12,743 nt of DNA from JBBSTY01 sp038235385 (lineage in GTDB: Bacteria; Actinomycetota; Acidimicrobiia; Acidimicrobiales; Acidimicrobilacustridaceae), in assembly GCA_038235385.1 (NCBI GenBank), contig JBBSTY010000126.1, forward strand, positions 1-12,743, read 5' to 3'. The notes beneath the pieces were generated by a model. It searched no databases and was not told the origin of the DNA. It worked only from the letters and a program-made list of their open reading frames with translations. This document shows positions 1 to 6,265 of this stretch, in pieces (position 1 is the stretch's first letter; each line of letters opens with the position of its first letter). The translations under genes were made by a program, and so were the position numbers.

Positions 1-4
1 CCAT

Positions 5-17
5 GTCGGTGACACTA
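5..17 (-). promoter_or_regulatory. Predicted leaderless promoter of a gene starting at base 4 and leaving the window
   Basis: On the minus strand TAGTGT (17 to 12) is followed by seven bases and then ATG at 4-2. This is the same -10-to-start geometry seen at most other first genes of the window. The gene body lies off the left edge, so its product is unknown. The stretch from here to the end of ygfZ (5-124) holds no gene I can support. It has a weak 5-bp hairpin, GGGTC/GACCC at 75-88, that could help end ygfZ transcription but has no T-tract. Confidence 0.4.
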
Positions 18-124
18 CCCTGCAGGCCCGGGCCGCCGATCGCCCCCGACCGTCGGTCTCGGTCGGATCCGGCCGGGTCCCGCGACCCCGTCGTCCCGGC
101 GAGGGCGTGTTCGACACCAGGCCT

Positions 125-1135
125 TCAGCGGAACTTCACGACGCCGGCGCGCCCCGGCCTAGCCCGCGCGTCGTCGGTGGTCGCGACGTCGAGGGCCGCA
201 GCGGTCGCGGTGAGCGTGCCGTCGCCGGCGGCCACCTGGACGATCGCCGGCACCTCGACGGAGCGGGCCAGCAGGGCCAGGGCTATGGGCGCCGAGCGGA
301 CCGGCGACCAGCTCACGCTCGTGATGGTCCCGACCGCCTTGCCGCCATCGGTGACCTCGGCGCCCACCTCGGGCGCGGATGGCGCGCCGGCGAGCACGAG
401 CGACCGGACCTGGCGCGGCACGTTGTTGCCTCGTGAGTCGACCCGGGCCACCAGTTCCTGGCCGGTGTAGCAGCCCTTGGTGAAGCTGACCGACGCGGCG
501 AGGACGGCCTGTCCGGCTTCGGCCGGGATGGTGCGGTCGGTCAGCTCCGCACCCATGGCCGGCACCCCGGCTTCGATGCGCACGACCTCAGCCGCCGCTG
601 GATCCACCTGGGGCACGGGCGGCAGCCACTCGGCACCGTCGGCGAGGAACACGTCGAACCCGGCCACACCAACCTCGGACGGGACCGCGATCGCGACGGC
701 GACGTCGGGCCCCGGCTGCATCGTGTGGAGGGCCGTGGCCTCGTCGGCACCGCCCCGCACGGCGATGACGGACGGGCCCCCGGCGGCGAGACGCTCGACG
801 ATCTCGAGCTTCATCCGCAGCAGGAACCGGCGCAGCCGCGCCACGACGGCCTCACCCCAGCCCGCCTCGACGTCGAGGGCGAAGGCTTCCGACCCGATCC
901 GGGTGACTCGCAACCAGGCCGTGACCTTGCCGTCGGGTTGGAGCAGGAACGACGGGCTGCTCGCACCCTCGGCGAGACCGACGACATCCTGGCTCAGCTG
1001 GCCCTGCAGGTAGCTCCCCGCGTCGGGCCCGGTCACCAGCACGAGGTCGCGCGACCGCTCGAACCAGCCACCGGTGCCCCGCAGCGCGTCGTAGCTGGCG
1101 GTCAGATCACCGGTGAGATCGAGCGGGTCGGCCAT
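125..1135 (-). CDS. ygfZ: YgfZ/GcvT-like folate-binding protein
   Basis: This 336-residue protein belongs to the YgfZ/IBA57 branch of the GcvT (aminomethyltransferase) fold. Family members bind tetrahydrofolate and support assembly or repair of iron-sulfur enzymes in the cytoplasm. The diagnostic KGCYTGQE motif is at residues 220-227, with the conserved cysteine at 222, and is followed by the usual barrel-like C-terminal domain. The N-terminal part has the family pattern around SYLQGQLSQDV (41-51) and a QPDGK turn (66-70). Length is normal for the family. The ATG start is supported by a -10 box (TAGGGT) six bases upstream, implying a leaderless message, although the gene also lies 96 bases downstream of trpE on the same strand and may be read from both promoters. 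The family call is secure; the exact iron-sulfur client is unknown. Confidence 0.9.
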   Translation of the reverse strand: MADPLDLTGDLTASYDALRGTGGWFERSRDLVLVTGPDAGSYLQGQLSQDVVGLAEGASSPSFLLQPDGKVTAWLRVTRIGSEAFALDVEAGWGEAVVARLRRFLLRMKLEIVERLAAGGPSVIAVRGGADEATALHTMQPGPDVAVAIAVPSEVGVAGFDVFLADGAEWLPPVPQVDPAAAEVVRIEAGVPAMGAELTDRTIPAEAGQAVLAASVSFTKGCYTGQELVARVDSRGNNVPRQVRSLVLAGAPSAPEVGAEVTDGGKAVGTITSVSWSPVRSAPIALALLARSVEVPAIVQVAAGDGTLTATAAALDVATTDDARARPGRAGVVKFR

Positions 1136-1141
1136 GGCGCC

Positions 1142-1147
1142 ACCCTA
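1142..1147 (-). promoter_or_regulatory. -10 box for ygfZ (leaderless type)
   Basis: TAGGGT on the minus strand, in the context CTCGGTAGGGT, ends six bases before the ygfZ ATG. Transcription starting about seven bases downstream would begin at the start codon. No convincing -35 or Shine-Dalgarno sequence is visible. Confidence 0.45.
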
Positions 1148-1231
1148 CCGAGGGGGCCCGTCGATCCCCATCACCTCGTCCGCCACCGCCGGCGGGTCGT
1201 GGCCTCGCTCGTGGTGAGGAGGGGCGGCTGG

Positions 1232-2764
1232 TCAGCTCGACGGTGGCGGCGCCGCGGCCCGGCGGGCAGCGGTCATGCGGCGAGCGCCCGGTACTGCGGC
1301 GAGGAGAGCGCGTGCCTTGTTGTGGCACTCGAGATCCTCCAGTTCGGGCACGGAGTCGGCAACCACACCCGCGCCTGCCTGCACCGCCGCACGCCCGTCG
1401 GGACCGACCACCAGCGTGCGGATGGCGATGGCGGTGTCGATGTTGCCCGAGAAGTCGAGGTAGCCGACCACACCGGCGTACGGGCCCCGCTTGACGGGTT
1501 CGAGCTCGTCGATGATCTCCATGGCCCGCACCTTCGGGGCACCCGACACCGTTCCCGCGGGCAGGGTCGCCCGCAGCACGTCGATCGGCGTGCGCCCCGA
1601 CGCGAGCTCGCCGGACACCTGCGACGTGAGGTGCATCACGTGGCTGTACCGCTCGAGCACCATCATCTCATCGACCTGCTCGGTGCCGAACGTGACGACG
1701 CGCCCGACATCGTTGCGGGCGAGGTCGACGAGCATGACGTGCTCGGCGAGCTCCTTGGGGTCCTCGGACAGCTCGCCGCCGAGCCGTCGGTCCTCCTCGT
1801 CGGTCCGACCCCGACGGCGGGTCCCGGCGATCGGCCGCGAGATGACCCGGCCGTCGAGCAGCTGGACCATCGGTTCGGGCGACGACCCCACGAGGGTCAC
1901 CTCGGGGAACCGGACGAGGTACATGTAGGGGCTCGGGTTGACCTGACGCAGCACCCGATAGAAGTCGAACGGGTCGGCATCGAGGTCGAAGTCGAACCGC
2001 TGCGAGAGGACGACCTGGAAGATGTCGCCGGCGAGGATGAGCTCCTTGGCCGCCGCCACCGCGCCCTGGTAGCCAGAGGTGCCGGTTGGCGAGGTGACCT
2101 CGGGCAACGGATCGTCGGGGTCGGGGGGCTCCACGAGGGGCTCGTCGAGCGGTGAGGCGCCGTCGGCGGCCAACCGGTCGAGCCGGGCGAGCGCGTCGTC
2201 GTAGATCCGATCGAGCTCGGCGGAAGGTGCGCCGACGGGTACGAAGGCGTTGGCGATCAGCGTGACCCGCTGGCGGAAGTGGTCGAACGCCGCCAACTCG
2301 CCGATGACCGACAACATGGCGTCCGGGTAGCCGGTGTCGTCGACCGGCACGTCCTCGAGCCGCTCGACCTCGCGGACGACGTCGTAGCCGAGGTAGCCGA
2401 CGAGGCCACCGTGGAGCGGAGGGAGCTCGTCGAGCTGCGGCGACCGGTAGTGCTCGAGGAGGTCCTCGACCGCCACGAGGATCCCGGCGTCGAGCCGGAC
2501 GCTCGCGGGGAGATCGCCGGTGACCACCACCACGCCGTCACGAGCGACGAGCGTGGCCGCCGGCCGGCGGCCGAGGAACGACCATCGGCTCCAGCGTTCA
2601 GCGTGCTCCACCGATTCGAGGAGGAACCCGGGCTCGTCGTTGCGGCACAACCGGGCGAACGCCGCGACCGGCGTGATCAGATCGGCCACCAGCTCGCGCC
2701 ACACCGGCACGACCGTGTACTCGGCGGCGAGCGTGTGGAAGTCCTCGCGGGACGGACTGGGCAT
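1232..2764 (-). CDS. trpE: Anthranilate synthase component I
   Basis: This 510-residue protein is the chorismate-binding subunit that, with a glutamine amidotransferase (TrpG), makes anthranilate from chorismate in the first committed step of tryptophan synthesis. The N-terminal domain carries the LLES element (48-51) associated with tryptophan feedback binding, and NPSPYMYL (276-283) belongs to the same regulatory pocket. The catalytic half shows GSSPE (293-297), RPIAGTRRRG (310-319), AEHVMLVDLARND (340-352), SHVMHL (374-379), GTVSGAPK (404-411) and QAGAGVVADS (462-471), all standard for TrpE. The last 20 or so residues are an Ala/Arg/Pro-rich tail. The ATG is fixed by a strong GGAGG four bases upstream. 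It lies 87 bases after hisI, so hisI-trpE looks co-transcribed, coupling histidine and tryptophan genes as in mycobacteria. No trpG, trpD or trpC is in the window. Confidence 0.96.
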   Translation of the reverse strand: MPSPSREDFHTLAAEYTVVPVWRELVADLITPVAAFARLCRNDEPGFLLESVEHAERWSRWSFLGRRPAATLVARDGVVVVTGDLPASVRLDAGILVAVEDLLEHYRSPQLDELPPLHGGLVGYLGYDVVREVERLEDVPVDDTGYPDAMLSVIGELAAFDHFRQRVTLIANAFVPVGAPSAELDRIYDDALARLDRLAADGASPLDEPLVEPPDPDDPLPEVTSPTGTSGYQGAVAAAKELILAGDIFQVVLSQRFDFDLDADPFDFYRVLRQVNPSPYMYLVRFPEVTLVGSSPEPMVQLLDGRVISRPIAGTRRRGRTDEEDRRLGGELSEDPKELAEHVMLVDLARNDVGRVVTFGTEQVDEMMVLERYSHVMHLTSQVSGELASGRTPIDVLRATLPAGTVSGAPKVRAMEIIDELEPVKRGPYAGVVGYLDFSGNIDTAIAIRTLVVGPDGRAAVQAGAGVVADSVPELEDLECHNKARALLAAVPGARRMTAARRAAAPPPSS

Positions 2765-2766
2765 GG

Positions 2767-2773
2767 ATCCTCC
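2767..2773 (-). promoter_or_regulatory. Strong ribosome binding site of trpE
   Basis: GGAGGAT on the minus strand, with GGAGG ending four bases before the trpE ATG. It is the one clear Shine-Dalgarno sequence in the window. It fits trpE being internal to an operon, since the promoter-proximal genes lack such a site. No leader peptide with Trp codons is seen in the 87 bases before trpE. Confidence 0.75.
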
Positions 2774-2851
2774 GGGTGGACTCGACCGGCTCGGGAACGG
2801 CGGCTCTCGTGACCGAGACCTCCGCAGCGCGTCGGCCGCGGATCGTGCGGT

Positions 2852-3235
2852 TCAGCTCGTGGGGCTCGCCGTCGACTCGTCGGCCCCGAAGCGGCGGAAG
2901 AAGCACGAGTACTCCCCGGTGTGGCAGGCACCGTTGCCCTCCTGCTCCACCACGAAGAGCAAGGTGTCCCCGTCGCAGTCGTAGGACGCCTCGCGGACGT
3001 ACTGGCGATCGCCGGATGTCTCGCCCTTGCACCAGTACTCCTGGCGCGATCGGCTCCAGAACCAGGTGCGACCGGTCTCGAGGGTCTTGCGGAGGGACTC
3101 GTCGTTCATCCAGGCCATCATCAGGATCCGACCGGTGCCCTCCTCCTGGATGATGGCGGGAACCAGGCCGTCGGCGTTGAAGCTGACGAGCGCGAGCTGC
3201 TCGGGAACGATGGCGACGGGGGTGGTGGCCGGCAT
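2852..3235 (-). CDS. hisI: Phosphoribosyl-AMP cyclohydrolase
   Basis: This 127-residue protein is the stand-alone HisI that opens the adenine ring of phosphoribosyl-AMP, the third step of histidine synthesis; there is no fused HisE domain. Visible family signatures are AWMN (41-44), SRSRQEYWCKGETSG (61-75), the metal-binding DCDGD (86-90) and the zinc-type cysteines C87, C104 (in ACHTG) and C111. Length is normal for monofunctional HisI. The ATG is preceded by TACGAT eight bases upstream, suggesting a leaderless message. It is the first gene of a hisI-trpE(-ygfZ) unit. HisE (phosphoribosyl-ATP pyrophosphatase) and HisG must lie elsewhere. Confidence 0.95.
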   Translation of the reverse strand: MPATTPVAIVPEQLALVSFNADGLVPAIIQEEGTGRILMMAWMNDESLRKTLETGRTWFWSRSRQEYWCKGETSGDRQYVREASYDCDGDTLLFVVEQEGNGACHTGEYSCFFRRFGADESTASPTS

Positions 3236-3243
3236 GACGAGCC

Positions 3244-3249
3244 ATCGTA
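3244..3249 (-). promoter_or_regulatory. -10 box for hisI-trpE (leaderless type)
   Basis: TACGAT on the minus strand ends eight bases before the hisI ATG. It lies between the 17-bp tandem repeats that follow the GroES-like gene and the hisI start. No clear -35 is visible. Confidence 0.4.
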
Positions 3250-3288
3250 GGGCCTGGCCTCGGAGGTCCGAAACGCCATCGGTGCCGC

Positions 3289-3335
3289 ACGACGGGATCA
3301 GCGCAACGACGGGATCAGCGCAACGATGGGATCAG
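3289..3335. repeat. 17-bp tandem repeat, about 2.8 copies
   Basis: Copies start at 3289, 3306 and 3323. The first two are identical (ACGACGGGATCAGCGCA) and the third is a 13-base partial copy with one C-to-T change. The last copy overlaps the stop codon of the GroES-like gene, and each copy carries TGATC on the minus strand, so the stop codon context has been duplicated into the 3' flank. Slippage duplication is the simplest origin. I see no hairpin or T-tract that would make it a terminator. Confidence 0.85.
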
Positions 3336-3790
3336 AGGTAGAGGCCGGTGCTGCCTTCGGCGAGGCGGGGTGACGCCACCGCGTGCATGTCGCGCTCGCG
3401 CAAGATGATGAGATCCTCGCCCCGGACCTCGACCTCGTAGCGGTCCTCCGGGTTGAACAGCACCTGGTCACGCTCCTCCACCGAGCGCACGTTCGGTCCG
3501 ACCGCAACGACCTCCGCCCAGGTGAGACGCTTGCCCATCTGCGCCGTCGCGGGAATCAGGATCCCGCCGTTGGAGCGCCGCTCGCCCTCGGCCCCACCCA
3601 TGCGCACGAGGATCCGGTCGTTCAACATCTTGATCGGCATCTTGTCGATGCGCCCCATGGCCGACGGATCGCGCTCGGCGGGACGCAACCCTTCGGCGGG
3701 AGACGTCGGAGCCGGTTCTGCGGCCTCCCCGGGCTCCCCGGCCTCGCTGGTGGCGCCGGTTGCGGGCGTGGCGGCGGTTTCGATGGTCAC
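3332..3790 (-). CDS. GroES-like co-chaperonin family protein (actinobacterial paralogue)
   Basis: The C-terminal hundred residues have the GroES/Cpn10 fold pattern: MPIKMLNDRILVR (51-63), a GGILIPATAQ segment where GroES has its mobile loop region, AEVVAVGPN, then DQVLFNPED and ILRERDMHAV. It ends in STGLYL, a tail I recall from a conserved actinobacterial GroES paralogue. With the GTG at 3790 it is 152 residues, longer than the usual 95-100, owing to an Ala/Glu/Pro-rich, probably disordered N-terminus (about 1-44). That start is supported by TACCGT six bases upstream. Alternatives are ATG at 3658 or 3640, giving a near-canonical length. No groEL is adjacent, so it may not be the main GroEL partner. 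The longer in-frame extension to 4096 is rejected because it runs antisense through the hydrolase gene. Confidence 0.82.
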   Translation of the reverse strand: MTIETAATPATGATSEAGEPGEAAEPAPTSPAEGLRPAERDPSAMGRIDKMPIKMLNDRILVRMGGAEGERRSNGGILIPATAQMGKRLTWAEVVAVGPNVRSVEERDQVLFNPEDRYEVEVRGEDLIILRERDMHAVASPRLAEGSTGLYL

Positions 3791-3796
3791 GGTCCG

Positions 3797-3806
3797 ACGG
3801 TACCGT
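3797..3806. promoter_or_regulatory. Palindromic -10 element serving two divergent genes
   Basis: ACGGTACCGT is a perfect 10-bp palindrome that places TACCGT on both strands (plus 3801-3806, minus 3802-3797). On the minus strand six bases separate it from the GTG of the GroES-like gene. On the plus strand eight bases separate it from the GTG of the hydrolase. Both coding regions begin GTGACC, so the flanks also form an inverted pair (3785-3790 and 3815-3820). The geometry predicts two leaderless transcripts from mutually exclusive or competing RNA polymerase binding. Confidence 0.6.
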
Positions 3807-3814
3807 TCCGACAC

Positions 3815-4477
3815 GTGACCGATGACATCGACGATGCACCCGCGATGACCCAACCGCAGCTCGTCACCACGGCCGACGGGCACGGGCTCGAGGGCGAGAC
3901 CCGGGTGCCGACCCATCCGATCGGCGCCGCGGTGCTGGCGCACCCGCACCCCGAACAGGGTGGCTCGATGCGGTCGCTGGTGACGAGCGAGCTCTTCCGG
4001 ACCCTCCCGGAGCGAGGGGTGGCGGTCATCCGCTTCAACTTCCGCGGCGTCGAACGCTCCGAGGGCACCTACGACGCCGGCCACGGCGAGCAACACGACA
4101 TCGTCGCCGCCATCGACACGATCACCTCGCTCATCGGCGAGATCCCCCTCGTCCTGGCCGGCTGGTCGTTCGGCGCCGACGTCTCGCTCGCGGTCGTCGA
4201 CGCTCGGGTCGCCGGGTGGTGCGTGGTCGCGCCGCCCCTACGGATCCTGCGGGCCGACGAGCTGCTCGCCGGACCCGATCCGCGTCCGAAGCGGCTGATC
4301 GTCCCCGAGCACGACCAGTTCCGGCCGCCCGACGGCGCACGGTCCTACGTCGAGGACTGGGTCAACACCGAGGTCGCCGTCATCGCCGGCGGCGACCACT
4401 TCCTCGCCGGTCGAACCGGCCAGGTCACCGACCACATCGTCGACTTCCTCGAGGGGCTCGGCGGCACCCGGTCCTGA
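3815..4477 (+). CDS. Alpha/beta hydrolase (COG2945-like)
   Basis: This 220-residue cytoplasmic alpha/beta hydrolase has a likely catalytic triad of Ser118 in GWSFGA, Asp167 in PEHDQF and His195 in GGDHFL. It also has an early HPHP motif (43-46) and FNFRGVERSEG (75-84), both typical of the small COG2945 group of predicted hydrolases with unknown substrates. I chose the GTG at 3815 because TACCGT lies eight bases before it. An ATG at 3845 would remove ten residues and is also plausible. It diverges from the GroES-like gene and converges with hisF, 38 bases beyond its stop. It has no visible link to histidine synthesis and no signal peptide or membrane segment. Confidence 0.85.
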   Translation: MTDDIDDAPAMTQPQLVTTADGHGLEGETRVPTHPIGAAVLAHPHPEQGGSMRSLVTSELFRTLPERGVAVIRFNFRGVERSEGTYDAGHGEQHDIVAAIDTITSLIGEIPLVLAGWSFGADVSLAVVDARVAGWCVVAPPLRILRADELLAGPDPRPKRLIVPEHDQFRPPDGARSYVEDWVNTEVAVIAGGDHFLAGRTGQVTDHIVDFLEGLGGTRS

Positions 4478-4515
4478 TCGTCGCGTCCGAACAGCTCGAC
4501 CCGACCAGGCACGCG

Positions 4516-5304
4516 CTAGACGGGCGGACGGACCGACACGCCGGCGGCGGCGAGGTGCTCCTTGGCCTCGGCGATGGTGTGCTCACCGAAGTGGAAGATC
4601 GACGCCGCGAGCACCGCATCGGCATGGCCGACCACGATGCCGTCGACGAGGTGGTCGAGCGTGCCGACGCCACCCGACGCGATCACGGGAACGGTGACGG
4701 CGTCGGCCACCATCGCGGTGAGCCCGAGCTCGAAGCCGTCCCGGGTGCCGTCGCGGTCCATCGAGGTGAGGAGCAGCTCGCCGGCTCCCAGGTCCTGTGC
4801 CTGTCGGGCCCAGGCGACCGCGTCGAGATCGATCGGGGTGCGACCCCCGTGGCTGTACACCCGGTAGCCCGACGCGGTGGCGGGGAAGGGATCGTCGTCA
4901 CGCACCGTCCGAGCGTCGATGGCGACCACGCAGCACTGGCTGCCGAACTCGGCGGCGATCTCTCCGATGAGGTCGGGCCGGTCGATCGCGGCGGTGTTGA
5001 TCGACACCTTGTCGGCTCCGGCCCGGAGCAGGCGGCGAGCGTCCTCGACGCTGCGGATCCCGCCGCCGATGGTGAAGGGGATGAACACCTGCTCGGCCGT
5101 GCGCCGCACCACCTCGACGATCGTGTCGCGCTGATCGCTCGATGCCGTGATGTCGAGGAACACCAGCTCGTCGGCGCCCTCGGCGTCGTAGCGCGCCGCC
5201 AACTCGACCGGATCGCCGGCATCTCGCAGGTCGACGAAGTTGACGCCCTTGACCACCCGGCCGTCCGTGACATCGAGACAGGGGATCACCCGGGCGTTGC
5301 GCAT
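4516..5304 (-). CDS. hisF: Imidazole glycerol phosphate synthase cyclase subunit
   Basis: This 262-residue TIM-barrel protein uses ammonia delivered by HisH to convert PRFAR into imidazole glycerol phosphate and AICAR. The two catalytic aspartates fall at the classical positions, Asp11 in PCLDV and Asp130 in VVAIDAR. Other family marks are GGGIRSVEDAR (80-90), ADKVSINTAA (98-107), DRDGT and SGGVG. Length is slightly above the usual 250-258. TAGCGT six bases before the ATG predicts a leaderless start. hisF is separated from its partner gene hisH by hisA on the opposite strand, so the two subunits of one complex come from different transcripts. It diverges from hisA, with 124 bases between start codons. 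Confidence 0.97.
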   Translation of the reverse strand: MRNARVIPCLDVTDGRVVKGVNFVDLRDAGDPVELAARYDAEGADELVFLDITASSDQRDTIVEVVRRTAEQVFIPFTIGGGIRSVEDARRLLRAGADKVSINTAAIDRPDLIGEIAAEFGSQCCVVAIDARTVRDDDPFPATASGYRVYSHGGRTPIDLDAVAWARQAQDLGAGELLLTSMDRDGTRDGFELGLTAMVADAVTVPVIASGGVGTLDHLVDGIVVGHADAVLAASIFHFGEHTIAEAKEHLAAAGVSVRPPV

Positions 5305-5310
5305 CCGGCG

Positions 5311-5316
5311 ACGCTA
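5311..5316 (-). promoter_or_regulatory. -10 box for hisF (leaderless type)
   Basis: TAGCGT on the minus strand, context GCGGTAGCGT, six bases before the hisF ATG. The same hexamer serves the divergent hisA. Confidence 0.5.
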
Positions 5317-5367
5317 CCGCCCCGCGCGCGGAACGCCGCAGCGAGATCGCCCGCCCGCCGCCCGCAC

Positions 5368-5396
5368 CCGGTTCACGGATCCGGTTCACGGATCCG
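5368..5396. repeat. 13-bp tandem repeat in the hisF/hisA divergent promoter region
   Basis: CCGGTTCACGGAT occurs twice head to tail (5368-5380 and 5381-5393), followed by the first three bases of a third copy. It lies 20 bases upstream of the hisA -10 box and about 50 bases upstream of the hisF -10 box. It could be a paired regulator site or a simple slippage duplication; nothing in the sequence decides this. Confidence 0.8.
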
Positions 5397-5415
5397 CCGG
5401 TCGGTCGACGCCCGG

Positions 5416-5421
5416 TAGCGT
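5416..5421 (+). promoter_or_regulatory. -10 box for hisA (leaderless type)
   Basis: TAGCGT in the context CCGGTAGCGT, seven bases before the GTG at 5429. It overlaps the alternative GTG at 5420, which is why I prefer 5429 as the start. Confidence 0.5.
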
Positions 5422-5428
5422 GACGGCC

Positions 5429-6196
5429 GTGTTCCGACCGTGCATCGATCTCCACCAGGGTCAGGTCAAGCAGATCGTCGGCGGGACCCTCGGCGAGGAC
5501 CGCGAGACCGTCACCAACTTCGTCGCCGCGCACCCGGCTGGGTGGTTCGCGGCTCGGTACCGCGACGACGCGCTGCCCGGCGGCCACGTGATCATGCTCG
5601 GACCGGGCAACGAGGACGCTGCCCGCGAGGCGCTGGCGGCCTACCCCGGTGGGATGCAGGTGGGCGGGGGGATCACCTCGGCCAACGCCACGGCATGGCT
5701 CGACGCGGGCGCCTCGCACGTGATCGTCACCTCGTGGCTCTTCCCCGCTGGTCGTCTGGACGACGATCGACTCGACGCGATGGTCGACGCCGTCGGCCGG
5801 GATCGGCTGGTCATCGACTTGAGCTGTCGTCGCCGCGACGACGAGTACGTGGTGGTCACCGATCGGTGGCAGACGTTCACCGACGTGGTCGTGGACGCCC
5901 CCACCGTCGCCGAGCTGGAACGGCACGCCGCCGAGCTGCTCGTGCACGGCGTGGACGTCGAAGGTCTCACCCAGGGCATCGATGCGGATCTCGTCCAGCG
6001 GCTGGGCTCCATGGTCACCATCCCCACGACCTACGCGGGCGGGGCCCGAAACCTCGACGACCTCGATCTCGTCGAGCGGCTGGGCGGCGGACGCCTCGAC
6101 CTCACGATCGGCTCGGCGCTCGACCTGTTTGGCGGAACCGGTGTCCGCTACGCCGACGCCGTGACGTGGAACCGACGCCGGTCGATCACCGGTTGA
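5429..6196 (+). CDS. hisA: Eukaryotic-type (HIS6-like) phosphoribosylformimino-AICAR-ribotide isomerase
   Basis: This 255-residue TIM-barrel isomerase converts ProFAR to PRFAR, the fourth step of histidine synthesis. It follows the fungal/plant HIS6 pattern rather than bacterial HisA or PriA: CIDLHQGQVKQIVGGTL (5-21), TNFVAAHP (29-36), HVIMLGPGNEDAAREAL (53-69), QVGGGI (77-82), VIVTSWLF (98-105), IDLSCRR (129-135), DRWQTFTD (145-152), HGVDVEGL (173-180) and DLTIGSALDLFGG (224-236). The probable catalytic aspartates are Asp7 and Asp130. Length matches yeast His6 (about 260). The GTG at 5429 is chosen from the -10 spacing; GTG 5420 would add three residues. It lies on the strand opposite to all other his genes here, between hisH and hisF. 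Actinobacteria normally carry PriA at this step, so this looks like a replacement. PriA also supplies TrpF activity, so a separate trpF would be needed. Confidence 0.92.
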   Translation: MFRPCIDLHQGQVKQIVGGTLGEDRETVTNFVAAHPAGWFAARYRDDALPGGHVIMLGPGNEDAAREALAAYPGGMQVGGGITSANATAWLDAGASHVIVTSWLFPAGRLDDDRLDAMVDAVGRDRLVIDLSCRRRDDEYVVVTDRWQTFTDVVVDAPTVAELERHAAELLVHGVDVEGLTQGIDADLVQRLGSMVTIPTTYAGGARNLDDLDLVERLGGGRLDLTIGSALDLFGGTGVRYADAVTWNRRRSITG

Positions 6197-6204
6197 GCTG
6201 GGCC

Positions 6205-6251
6205 GTCCCGACCGTCAGCCGGAGCACGCCGTGACCGTGCGCCGTCGGGAC
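6205..6251. terminator. Possible bidirectional hairpin between convergent hisA and hisH
   Basis: GTCCCGAC (6205-6212) pairs perfectly with GTCGGGAC (6244-6251). Nested inside is a 5-bp stem, GCACG/CGTGC (6224-6228 with 6236-6240), with a seven-base loop. It fills the 69-base gap between the two converging stop codons, a natural terminator position. Neither strand has a T-tract after it, so it would have to act without one. Confidence 0.4.
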
Positions 6252-6265
6252 CACCCGGAGGTTGC

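Noticed and set aside
725..2155. 476-residue open frame on the plus strand across ygfZ and trpE
   Set aside because: It is antisense to two strongly recognised genes, is rich in Arg/His/Gly and has no family pattern; long shadow frames are expected in DNA with this GC content.
2765..2851. Possible trp leader peptide or attenuator before trpE
   Set aside because: The 87 bases show no Trp-codon-bearing short frame and no terminator/antiterminator pair.
3791..4096. N-terminal extension of the GroES-like gene to an ATG at 4096
   Set aside because: The extra 102 residues run antisense through the hydrolase gene and are unlike any GroES; a GTG with a matching -10 box exists at 3790.
4216..5418. 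400-residue plus-strand open frame across the hydrolase and hisF
   Set aside because: It is out of frame with the hydrolase and antisense to hisF, with Arg/Pro/His-rich low-complexity composition; a shadow.
4898..5947. 349-residue minus-strand open frame across hisF and hisA
   Set aside because: Its first part is antisense to hisA and its second is an alternative frame of hisF; no motifs.
5429..6196. Reading the isomerase as PriA (HisA/TrpF)
   Set aside because: The gene is where PriA is expected, but its internal motifs follow HIS6, with segments such as CIDLHQGQVKQIVGGTL and DLFGG that bacterial HisA/PriA lack.
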